Origin: Legionellales bacterium
GTDB lineage: Bacteria > Pseudomonadota > Gammaproteobacteria > Legionellales > Legionellaceae
Length of the DNA stretch: 7,181 nt
Assembly: GCA_003489505.1 (NCBI GenBank)
Contig: DNMA01000007.1
Coordinates: forward strand, 1-7,181
Direction of reading: 5' to 3'
Position numbers and translations under genes: made by a program. The notes under the pieces were generated by a model. That model was not told where the DNA came from, did not search any database, and saw only the letters and a program-made list of their open reading frames with translations. Each line of letters begins with the position of its first letter. Positions within the stretch are counted from its first letter, which is position 1. Of the stretch, positions 1-5,780 are shown piece by piece.

Positions 1-80
1 CTGATGAAAAATCAGAAAAAATTACAACTATTCAAGAAGCTGTTGATTATATCGAAGCTAACATGAACAAAGACGCTTAA
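1..80 (+). CDS. acpP: Acyl carrier protein, C-terminal fragment
   Basis: This is the 3' end of a gene cut by the window edge; the first complete codon is at 3 and the stop TAA at 78-80 is followed directly by a second in-frame TAA. The 25 visible residues read DEKSEKITTIQEAVDYIEAN and then MNKDA. This matches helix IV and the tail of type II acyl carrier proteins, where E. coli has DEEAEKITTVQAAIDYI. ACP carries growing acyl chains on a 4'-phosphopantetheine arm in the cytoplasm; the modified serine (DSL motif) lies upstream of the window. The position immediately before fabF is the standard gammaproteobacterial order and supports the call. The C-terminal tail is a few residues longer than in E. 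coli. Confidence 0.93.
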   Translation, partial: DEKSEKITTIQEAVDYIEANMNKDA

Positions 81-90
81 TAATCGTTTT

Positions 91-137
91 AAACAGTGGG
101 ATAGATTCTGATATCAGGTCTCCCGCTGTTTTTTTTT
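91..137 (+). terminator. Rho-independent terminator after acpP
   Basis: An 11-bp stem pairs AAACAGTGGGA (91-101) with TCCCGCTGTTT (121-131), with one T-G wobble. A run of nine T follows at 129-137. The 19-nt apical part is itself structured: CTGATATCAG (108-117) is a perfect palindrome that can extend the hairpin to an ATAT tetraloop, with G104-C120 and A105-T119 pairs flanking it. This is a strong terminator in the acpP-fabF gap. It should let the abundant acpP message be made in excess of the downstream genes, with fabF served by readthrough or by a promoter I cannot identify. Confidence 0.9.
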
Positions 138-156
138 AAGCATTTCAAGTGAAAAT

Positions 157-163
157 AGGAGAG
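157..163 (+). promoter_or_regulatory. Ribosome binding site of fabF (decides the TTG start)
   Basis: AGGAGAG lies 5 nt before the TTG at 169, a good Shine-Dalgarno match at normal spacing. No ATG or GTG occurs in frame between the acpP terminator and 169. The next in-frame ATG is codon 13, inside the conserved first strand of the fold. The site therefore fixes TTG 169 as the start. Confidence 0.8.
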
Positions 164-168
164 TCTTC

Positions 169-1410
169 TTGAATAAAAGACGTGTGGTGGTTACCGGTTT
201 TGGAATGATAACCCCTGTAGGTTTGACAGTCCAAGATACTTGGGCAAATATTTTAAATGGCGTGAGTGGTGTTACATCTGTTCAAGAATTTGATACGACC
301 GAGTACTCAACTAAAATTTGGGCTCGTGTAAAAGATTTCAATCCTGAAGCGTATTTTGATGTTAAAGAAGCTCGAAAAATGGACGCTTTTTCACAGTATG
401 GCGTCGTCGCAGCTGATGAGGCGCTCAAGCAATCAGGCTTGAAAGTTACACCTGAAAATGCTCACCGTTGTGGTGTTGCTGTCGGCGCTGGTATTGGCGG
501 CATTGCGACCATTACTAATAACCAAGAAAAACTCATGCATGGTGGTCCCAAAAAGGTCTCTCCATTTTTTATCCCTGCAGGTATTATTAATATGGTTGCA
601 GGACAGATTTCTATTCGTCATGGTTTAAAAGGCCCTAATATCTCTGTCGTAACTGCTTGTACGACTGGAACGCATAATATTGGCTTAGGTGCTCGCTTAA
701 TTGCTTACGGCGATGCTGATGTCATGGTCTGTGGTGGTTCTGAAATGACCAATACACCTTTATGTATTGCAGGCTTCTCGGCTGTACGTGCCTTGTCAAA
801 GCGTAATGACGAACCTACTAAAGCTTCTCGTCCATGGGATAAAGACCGTGATGGCTTTGTCATGGGAGAGGGCGCAGGTATTTTGGTTTTAGAAGAATAC
901 GAACACGCTGTGAAGCGTGGTGCAACCATTTACGCTGAATTAGCAGGATTTGGGATGTCGGGTGATGCTTATCATATTACAGCACCTGATGAAACTGGTG
1001 AAGGTGCTATGAGTTGTATGAATATTGCACTGAAAGATGCAGGCGTTCAACCGAATGCAATTGATTATATTAATGCGCATGGTACTTCAACTTATTTAAA
1101 TGATTTGAATGAAACCAAAGCCATTAAAAAGGTATTTGGAAACCATGCTTATGATTTAGCAGTGAGCTCGACAAAATCGATGACTGGCCATTTACTTGGC
1201 GCAGCAGGCGCTGTGGAAGCGATTTTCTCAGTACTGGCTATTCGAGATCAAGTCGCACCGCCAACTATCAATTTAGATAATCCTGATGAAGGCTGTGATT
1301 TAAACTTTGTTCCACACAAAAAACAAGAACGTCTCATCAATTATGCAATGAGTAATTCATTTGGTTTTGGTGGTACCAACGGCTCTGTTCTATTCAAAAA
1401 AATAGGATAA
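169..1410 (+). CDS. fabF: Beta-ketoacyl-ACP synthase II
   Basis: FabF (KAS II) condenses malonyl-ACP with acyl-ACP in the cytoplasmic elongation cycle of type II fatty acid synthesis, and in E. coli sets the temperature-dependent C16:1 to C18:1 step. The 413 residues equal the family length. The thiolase-fold catalytic triad is visible: Cys164 in [10 protein letters not shown], His304 in NAHGTST and His341 in [11 protein letters not shown], plus Lys336 in SSTKS and the glycine-rich gatekeeper loop SFGFGGTNG near 397-405. The N-terminus [11 protein letters not shown] aligns with E. coli FabF when translation starts at TTG 169. It follows acpP, as in most gammaproteobacteria, and ends only 4 nt before mltG. 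FabB is the only serious alternative; the length, the KMDAFSQYG block and the acpP-adjacent position favour FabF. No residue expected for activity is missing. Confidence 0.97.
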   Translation: MNKRRVVVTGFGMITPVGLTVQDTWANILNGVSGVTSVQEFDTTEYSTKIWARVKDFNPEAYFDVKEARKMDAFSQYGVVAADEALKQSGLKVTPENAHRCGVAVGAGIGGIATITNNQEKLMHGGPKKVSPFFIPAGIINMVAGQISIRHGLKGPNISVVTACTTGTHNIGLGARLIAYGDADVMVCGGSEMTNTPLCIAGFSAVRALSKRNDEPTKASRPWDKDRDGFVMGEGAGILVLEEYEHAVKRGATIYAELAGFGMSGDAYHITAPDETGEGAMSCMNIALKDAGVQPNAIDYINAHGTSTYLNDLNETKAIKKVFGNHAYDLAVSSTKSMTGHLLGAAGAVEAIFSVLAIRDQVAPPTINLDNPDEGCDLNFVPHKKQERLINYAMSNSFGFGGTNGSVLFKKIG

Positions 1411-1414
1411 ACAT

Positions 1415-2416
1415 ATGCTTTTGCCACATCGTTGGCTCAAAATATTATTGAGCATTGGAAGCTTCATCATTTTACTGATGGGCTTTCAGGTGTGGCAAAT
1501 TAAACAAGAATTTTTTGTACAACCTGCAAGCAATACCAAAAAACTGATTACGATTCCTAAGGGAAGTTCTGCCCGAAAACTCAGTTATATTCTTCAAGAT
1601 AATGCAGTGATTCGTTCACCCCATGTTTTTTTAGCGCTATTAAAATATTATGATTTTAGCCATCATTTAAAATCAGGAACTTATTTATTAAATCCCCACG
1701 ACACCGTTTGGTCTTTAGTTGAAAAGATGGAAAGGGGGCAGGTTTATCAAATCAATATACAAATTATTGAAGGCACTCGCCTATGTGATTTAGTTAAAAA
1801 GCTATCAGAGTCTAAAGACTATCACTTCACTCCATCGATGCTTAATGAGTTGCAAAACAACTACGTATCACTGGAGGGCTTATTGTTTCCTTCTACGTAT
1901 ATGCAAGCCTATGGTGAAAGTGTATTACCTGTTTTAAAACTGGCTCAAAAAACTATGCAGGAAAAATTAACCGAAATATGGAGTGGTCGTGATTATCAGC
2001 TACCTTATCAATCTGAATATGAGTTGTTGGTTGCCGCATCAATTATTGAAAAAGAAACTGCTATTGAAGAAGAAAGACGTTTGATATCAGGTGTTATTGT
2101 CAATCGATTAAAACTGGGTATGCCATTGCAAATGGACCCCACTGTAGCCTATGGTCTACCCGGTTGTGAACATGTGGTTTTAAAAGGCAAAGATATTAAA
2201 GTAGACTCAGCTTACAATACTTACCGTCATCGTGGATTACCGCCTACTCCCATAGCCATGGTTAGCCGTTCATCTCTTATGGCTGCAGCACATCCCCATC
2301 AAACAGCATTTTTATATTTTGTCGCTAAAGGTGACGGCAGCCATCTATTTTCTGTTGAGTATGAACAGCAGAAAAAGGCTATTCAACAATATTTAAGGGT
2401 CACAAATGCCAACTAA
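1415..2416 (+). CDS. mltG: Endolytic murein transglycosylase MltG (YceG family)
   Basis: MltG is an inner-membrane lytic transglycosylase that cuts nascent glycan strands near the membrane, setting strand length and leaving 1,6-anhydroMurNAc ends. The 333 residues are close to E. coli YceG (340). A short basic cytoplasmic N-terminus is followed by one membrane segment at about 9-27. A LysM-like region spans about 40-110. The catalytic domain then shows EGLLFPSTY (154-162), ASIIEKET (208-215), GVIVNRL (226-232), MQMDPTVAYG-type residues (MDPTVAYG at 240-247) and YNTYRHRGLPPTPI (267-280). By alignment Glu212 is the likely counterpart of the catalytic E. coli Glu218. The ATG is 7 nt after AGGA (1404-1407), which lies inside the end of fabF. 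The stop overlaps the tmk start by 11 nt. In E. coli pabC separates fabF and mltG; here it is absent. Family identity is secure. Confidence 0.95.
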   Translation: MLLPHRWLKILLSIGSFIILLMGFQVWQIKQEFFVQPASNTKKLITIPKGSSARKLSYILQDNAVIRSPHVFLALLKYYDFSHHLKSGTYLLNPHDTVWSLVEKMERGQVYQINIQIIEGTRLCDLVKKLSESKDYHFTPSMLNELQNNYVSLEGLLFPSTYMQAYGESVLPVLKLAQKTMQEKLTEIWSGRDYQLPYQSEYELLVAASIIEKETAIEEERRLISGVIVNRLKLGMPLQMDPTVAYGLPGCEHVVLKGKDIKVDSAYNTYRHRGLPPTPIAMVSRSSLMAAAHPHQTAFLYFVAKGDGSHLFSVEYEQQKKAIQQYLRVTNAN

Positions 2417-3041
2417 TACGGGTTTATGGATAGTAGTAGAGGGAATTGATGGGGCTGGCAAAACAACAGCGATACAAACCATTACCCAAGCCTTAAAAAA
2501 TCATCAATGTGATATCAAAGTATTTAGAGAGCCTGGGGGCACAGCTTTTGGTGAACAGGTACGTCATGTCTTAAAAACTGAAGGGCTCAGTATTTTACCT
2601 TTGGCTGAAGTTTTACTCTTTTATGCAGCACGCTATCAGCTTCTTGAAAAAGAAATATTGCCAGCATTAAAAACAGGCACCTATGTTTTACTCGATCGTC
2701 ATGAGCTCTCTACCTGGGCTTATCAAGCAGGTGGTCGAGGTTATGATATCCACGAAATTAAAAAGATTTCTGAAGTATGTATTCAAGGCAGAAGGCCTGA
2801 TTTAACAATTTTCTTATCGGTATCGCCAGAGATTGCTTATCAAAGAGTGCATTTAAGGGGTGAACTAGACCATATTGAAAATGAAGGTTTAGCGTTTTTT
2901 GTTGATGTTAACCAAGCTTATGAAACCTTTTTAGAAGATTATCCTCATGTTATGCGCATTGATGCGAATCAATCGCTTGAGAAAGTACAACTTGATCTTT
3001 TATCTCAATTTAATCAATGGTTAGCGCATCATTTATCATGA
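2406..3041 (+). CDS. tmk: Thymidylate kinase
   Basis: Tmk phosphorylates dTMP to dTDP with ATP, an essential cytoplasmic step in dTTP supply. The 211 residues fit the family (E. coli 213). The Walker A loop GIDGAGKTT is at 13-21. The dTMP-binding block FREPGGT is at 40-46, DRHELSTWAYQ at 97-107 contains the conserved DR, and the LID region RVHLRGELDHIE at 147-158 has arginines as in the E. coli-type (type II) enzymes. The start lies inside the end of mltG, with AAGGG (2395-2399) 6 nt upstream, so the 11-nt overlap implies translational coupling. The stop shares an ATGA with the preferred holB start. No anomalies are visible. Confidence 0.96.
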   Translation: MPTNTGLWIVVEGIDGAGKTTAIQTITQALKNHQCDIKVFREPGGTAFGEQVRHVLKTEGLSILPLAEVLLFYAARYQLLEKEILPALKTGTYVLLDRHELSTWAYQAGGRGYDIHEIKKISEVCIQGRRPDLTIFLSVSPEIAYQRVHLRGELDHIENEGLAFFVDVNQAYETFLEDYPHVMRIDANQSLEKVQLDLLSQFNQWLAHHLS

Positions 3042-3850
3042 ATATCATGTCCTTATTAGAACAAGTCCTGCAACAAGAGCGTTTTCCTGGCGCAGTATTA
3101 CTGCAGGGTTATGCAAAAGATAGTTTTGCATTCGTGCAGTCATTTTTATCTTTTGCTTTTTGTGAGCAACACAGTCGTTGTGGTCTATGTGATGGCTGCC
3201 ATTTATTCTTAGCTGAAAATCACCCTGAACTGTTAATCATCGCCCCCCTCGAAAAGGGGCATGCGATTAAAATCGACCAAATCCGTGAATTACAGTCCAT
3301 GGCTTATCAAACGCCTCATTGGGTATGGATTCAACAAGCCGATTCCATGAATGACAATAGCGCTAATGCTTTATTAAAAATTCTGGAAGAACCGGCATTA
3401 AAAACCCATTTTATTTTAACAGTCGATAATAAAAATTTATTACCTAAAACCATTTTGAGTCGTTGCTGGCAATTTGATTTACCCAAAGAGGGGACAGAAG
3501 AGCCAATAGTCCATTCGCCATTGATGGCTTATCAAGATGAGTTTTTAAAAAATTTGAAATTGTATTTGAATGAACAAATCGATTTAATTCAAATTTTAAA
3601 ACCCTTTGAAGCATACGCCTTAGATGATGTCTTGTGTTTTTTACAATATATTGGCTTTTTGATGGTTCAAAAGTATCTTTTAAACACGAAGGCAGAAGAT
3701 ATTGCGTTACTGGTGTCTATACCATTGGCATTATGGTGGACATTTTGGGATAATATACTGCAATATCGTAAACAATTGCGGATGGGTATTAACTTACAAG
3801 CGCAATTGCTACTGAGCCGTTTATTTTTAATTTTAAAGGGAAATGTTTAA
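3038..3850 (+). CDS. holB: DNA polymerase III subunit delta' (clamp loader)
   Basis: HolB is the non-ATP-binding delta' subunit of the clamp loader, which with delta and the DnaX subunits places the beta clamp on primed DNA. From ATG 3038 it is 270 residues. A four-cysteine zinc module C42-x5-C48-x2-C51-x2-C54 is followed by HPEL. SANALLKILEEP (108-119) and the SRC motif (141-143), which supplies the inter-subunit arginine, are the AAA+ hallmarks. The Walker A position is degenerate (LLQGYAKDSF), as expected for delta'. I chose ATG 3038 because it forms an ATGA overlap with the tmk stop. An upstream in-frame ATG at 3017 would add seven residues inside tmk, and ATG 3047 is also possible; none has a clear Shine-Dalgarno. 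The protein is about 60 residues shorter than E. coli HolB (334), mostly in the C-terminal collar region, which is poorly conserved. Confidence 0.92.
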   Translation: MNIMSLLEQVLQQERFPGAVLLQGYAKDSFAFVQSFLSFAFCEQHSRCGLCDGCHLFLAENHPELLIIAPLEKGHAIKIDQIRELQSMAYQTPHWVWIQQADSMNDNSANALLKILEEPALKTHFILTVDNKNLLPKTILSRCWQFDLPKEGTEEPIVHSPLMAYQDEFLKNLKLYLNEQIDLIQILKPFEAYALDDVLCFLQYIGFLMVQKYLLNTKAEDIALLVSIPLALWWTFWDNILQYRKQLRMGINLQAQLLLSRLFLILKGNV

Positions 3851-4635
3851 TGATTGTTGATTCGCATTGTCATTTAAACCGACTAGATCTCACTGATTTT
3901 GGAGGAGATCTTAATAAAGCCCTGGATGCAGCAAGAGCTGAAGGCGTTGAGCATTTTTTAACGGTTAGTGTTGAACTCGAAGATGCAGAAGAGCTTAAAA
4001 ATATCGCTAAATCCCACGCAGATGTCTCTTATTCGATTGGCTGGCATCCAACAAGTGTTTTATTAGAAGATAAAACTGCTTGGTTGTTAAAAGAAGGTGC
4101 TTTAAAGCAGTGTATTGCCATTGGTGAAACAGGACTTGATTACTATCATGTTCAAGAAGATGCCCATCGTAGTGCTCAAAAAAATCTATTTTGCCAACAT
4201 ATTGATGCAGCTAAACAACTCAAAAAACCTTTAATTATTCATACCCGAATGGCTGCAGCCGATACCATGGATATCCTAAGACAAGAACAAGGCCAAATTT
4301 GTCGGGGAGTGATGCATTGTTTTACTGAGGATTGGGCGATCGCTAAAGAGGCGCTTGATTTAGATTTTATGATTTCTCTTTCAGGCATTGTGACTTTTAA
4401 AAATGCCCATCAAGTCCATGAAGTCGCTAAAAATACACCCTTAGACCGTCTTTTGATCGAAACCGATGCCCCATATCTTGCTCCTGTGCCTTATCGGGGT
4501 AAAACCAACCATCCTGCTTGGGTGCGCTATGTTTGTGAAGGCATTGCAAATTTACGTGGCATCACTTATGAAGAAGTAGCCCATGCCACAACAGAAAATT
4601 TTTATCGCTTATTTCCAGCTAAACGGAGCACTTGA
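3850..4635 (+). CDS. ycfH: TatD-family metal-dependent DNase (YcfH-like)
   Basis: This is a TatD-family hydrolase, a TIM-barrel enzyme with a two-metal site; characterised members are DNases (3'-5' exonuclease or endonuclease) acting in the cytoplasm. At 261 residues it matches E. coli YcfH (265). The metal ligands are visible: His6 and His8 in DSHCHL, Glu93 in IGETGLDYY, His131 in IIHTR, His156 in MHCFT and Asp206 in ETDAPYLAP. The C-terminal block YRGKTNHP is typical. The start shares one base with the holB stop (TAATG) and follows AAAGGGA (3835-3841) by 8 nt. The direct holB-tatD junction matches E. coli; the PilZ gene found between them in Pseudomonas is absent. Family assignment is secure. 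Whether the symbol should be ycfH or tatD is a naming matter, and the physiological substrate is unknown. Confidence 0.93.
   Translation: MIVDSHCHLNRLDLTDFGGDLNKALDAARAEGVEHFLTVSVELEDAEELKNIAKSHADVSYSIGWHPTSVLLEDKTAWLLKEGALKQCIAIGETGLDYYHVQEDAHRSAQKNLFCQHIDAAKQLKKPLIIHTRMAAADTMDILRQEQGQICRGVMHCFTEDWAIAKEALDLDFMISLSGIVTFKNAHQVHEVAKNTPLDRLLIETDAPYLAPVPYRGKTNHPAWVRYVCEGIANLRGITYEEVAHATTENFYRLFPAKRST
4625..4628 (+). promoter_or_regulatory. Ribosome binding site of anmK (decides ATG 4635 over TTG 4632)
   Basis: GGAG lies 6 nt before ATG 4635 but only 3 nt before the adjacent in-frame TTG at 4632. The spacing, the better codon and the TGATG overlap with the tatD-family stop all favour the ATG. Confidence 0.65.
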
Positions 4636-5714
4636 TGAGAAATTTAGCTTTAGGTTTAATGTCTGGCACCAGTATGGATGGTATTGATGTCGCAATTATT
4701 GATGTGCACACTCAAGAATTGGTCTTAGGTCAAACTTTCGCCTATCCCGAACAGGTAGCTAAAAAACTAAAGCTTGTGATGGAAAATGGCTGCTTTGATA
4801 TGCATTATTTTGCACAATTAAATCGTGAAGTGGGTATAGCCTTTGCAGATGCAGCATATTCTTTAGCTTCAGAAATTCAAGAACCGATTCAAGTTATTGG
4901 AAGTCATGGACAAACGATTTGTCATCAAACAGATGATGCTATCGCTTATACCTGGCAATTAGGTTGTCCTTACAGCATTTATGAAAAACTTAAAGTGCCG
5001 GTTGTATTTGATTTTCGAAGTCATAATGTTGTGCAAGGCGGACAAGGCGCGCCTCTTGCTCCTTTATACCATCAACATCTTTTTGGACATGAAAAAAGTG
5101 TTGCCGTGATTAATATTGGTGGAATCAGTAATATTTCACTTATCCGAGAAGGGCAGCCCGTTGTAGGTTTTGATATGGGCCCTGGTAATTGTTTGCTCGA
5201 TGCCTGGATTGCTAAACATCAGCAAAAAAATTATGATGCACAGGGTCTATGGGCTCAATCAGGAATGCTTTCAAAGGATTTACTCGATAACTTATTAACC
5301 GATGCTTTTTTTCAAAAGTCATTTCCTAAAAGTATCGGAAAAGAGTATTTTTCCTTAGCGTGGCTTGAAAAAAATCCTTTAATACAAATGCTAAAGCCAG
5401 AGGATGTACAAGCAACTCTTTTGCATATGACTGCTTTTTTGATTGCACAGACAGTGTCTTTGCATTTACCAAAAGAAAGTGCAGTATATATTTGTGGTGG
5501 TGGTGTGAAGAATCAGACTTTGATGGATGAAATTAAATTATTACTAGCCGATTATTGGGTTCAATCTAGTGATAAGAAAGGTATATCTTCTGATTATCTC
5601 GAAGCCATGATGATGGCATGGTTAGGAGCATGTCGTATTCAAGGCGTTCGACATGATGTATCTTCAATTTTAGGTGGTTCAGACCAACAATTATTAGGTT
5701 TAATCTGTCAATAA
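4635..5714 (+). CDS. anmK: 1,6-anhydro-N-acetylmuramic acid kinase
   Basis: AnmK opens and phosphorylates anhydroMurNAc, released by peptidoglycan turnover, to MurNAc-6-phosphate in the cytoplasm; MurQ then converts this to GlcNAc-6-phosphate. At 359 residues it is close to E. coli AnmK (369). The ASKHA-fold signatures appear in order: GLMSGTSMDGID (7-18, ATP phosphate loop), GSHGQTICH (89-97), FDFRSHNVVQGGQGAPL (125-141), NIGGISNIS (160-168), and GFDMGPGN, with the probable catalytic Asp180. They are followed by PKSIGKEYF (231-239), YICGGGVKN (285-293) and LEAMMMAWLG (322-331). The start shares one base with the preceding stop. Linkage to the holB-tatD end of this operon differs from E. coli, where anmK lies elsewhere, but it puts the enzyme in the same transcript as MltG, which generates anhydroMurNAc ends. 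Its stop codon lies within an inverted repeat. Identity is firm. Confidence 0.95.
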   Translation: MRNLALGLMSGTSMDGIDVAIIDVHTQELVLGQTFAYPEQVAKKLKLVMENGCFDMHYFAQLNREVGIAFADAAYSLASEIQEPIQVIGSHGQTICHQTDDAIAYTWQLGCPYSIYEKLKVPVVFDFRSHNVVQGGQGAPLAPLYHQHLFGHEKSVAVINIGGISNISLIREGQPVVGFDMGPGNCLLDAWIAKHQQKNYDAQGLWAQSGMLSKDLLDNLLTDAFFQKSFPKSIGKEYFSLAWLEKNPLIQMLKPEDVQATLLHMTAFLIAQTVSLHLPKESAVYICGGGVKNQTLMDEIKLLLADYWVQSSDKKGISSDYLEAMMMAWLGACRIQGVRHDVSSILGGSDQQLLGLICQ

Positions 5715-5724
5715 ATCATTGACA
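5706..5724 (+). repeat. Perfect inverted repeat over the anmK stop and the -35 box
   Basis: TGTCAAT (5706-5712), a 5-nt spacer AAATC, and ATTGACA (5718-5724) form a 19-bp dyad with perfect 7-bp arms. The right arm contains the whole TTGACA -35 hexamer of the downstream promoter. Size and symmetry suit a dimeric repressor site. No regulator can be named from this sequence, and chance symmetry in AT-rich DNA cannot be excluded. Confidence 0.6.
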
Positions 5725-5747
5725 ATTACACATAATATAGGTGTAAT
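5719..5747 (+). promoter_or_regulatory. Sigma-70 promoter of the MFS transporter gene
   Basis: A perfect -35 hexamer TTGACA (5719-5724) is separated by 17 nt from TGTAAT (5742-5747), which matches five of six -10 consensus bases. Transcription would start near 5754, giving a leader of roughly 27 nt that contains the Shine-Dalgarno. This is the best promoter in the window and separates the transporter from the preceding operon. Both hexamers are embedded in perfect inverted repeats. Confidence 0.8.
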
Positions 5748-5748
5748 T
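5724..5748 (+). repeat. Perfect inverted repeat spanning spacer and -10 box
   Basis: AATTACAC (5724-5731) and GTGTAATT (5741-5748) are perfect 8-bp arms around a 9-nt AT-rich centre. The repeat fills the promoter spacer and its right arm covers the -10 hexamer, so a protein bound here would exclude RNA polymerase. As RNA it would be a weak AT-rich hairpin with no clean T tract, so it is a poor terminator for anmK. The operator role is inferred. Confidence 0.6.
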
Positions 5749-5762
5749 TATTCAATATTTTG

Positions 5763-5771
5763 AAGGAGGAG
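5763..5771 (+). promoter_or_regulatory. Strong Shine-Dalgarno of the MFS gene (decides ATG 5781)
   Basis: AAGGAGGAG is an almost ideal anti-16S match, 9 nt before ATG 5781. A longer reading frame could open at TTG 5760, but that codon lies upstream of this site and would bury it inside the coding region. The site therefore settles the start at 5781. Confidence 0.85.
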
Positions 5772-5780
5772 TTTATTTTT

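Noticed and set aside
433..621. Minus-strand reading frame of 62 codons inside fabF
   Set aside because: It lies wholly within the conserved fabF coding region, has no ribosome site and its product resembles nothing; it is an antisense shadow.
705..929. Minus-strand reading frame of 74 codons inside fabF
   Set aside because: Same reasoning: antisense to a strongly conserved catalytic region, with no start signals.
3017..3037. Upstream ATG for holB at 3017
   Set aside because: It has no ribosome site and extends further into tmk; ATG 3038 forms the usual ATGA overlap. It is not fully excluded.
3242..3260. C6 run and CCCC/GGGG hairpin within holB
   Set aside because: It is in frame within a normal delta' sequence (IAPLEKGHA). 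The run is short and has no slippery heptamer, so frameshifting or phase variation is not supported.
5760..5780. TTG start for the transporter giving seven extra residues
   Set aside because: The strong Shine-Dalgarno at 5763-5771 would be internal to that extension; ATG 5781 is 9 nt after it.
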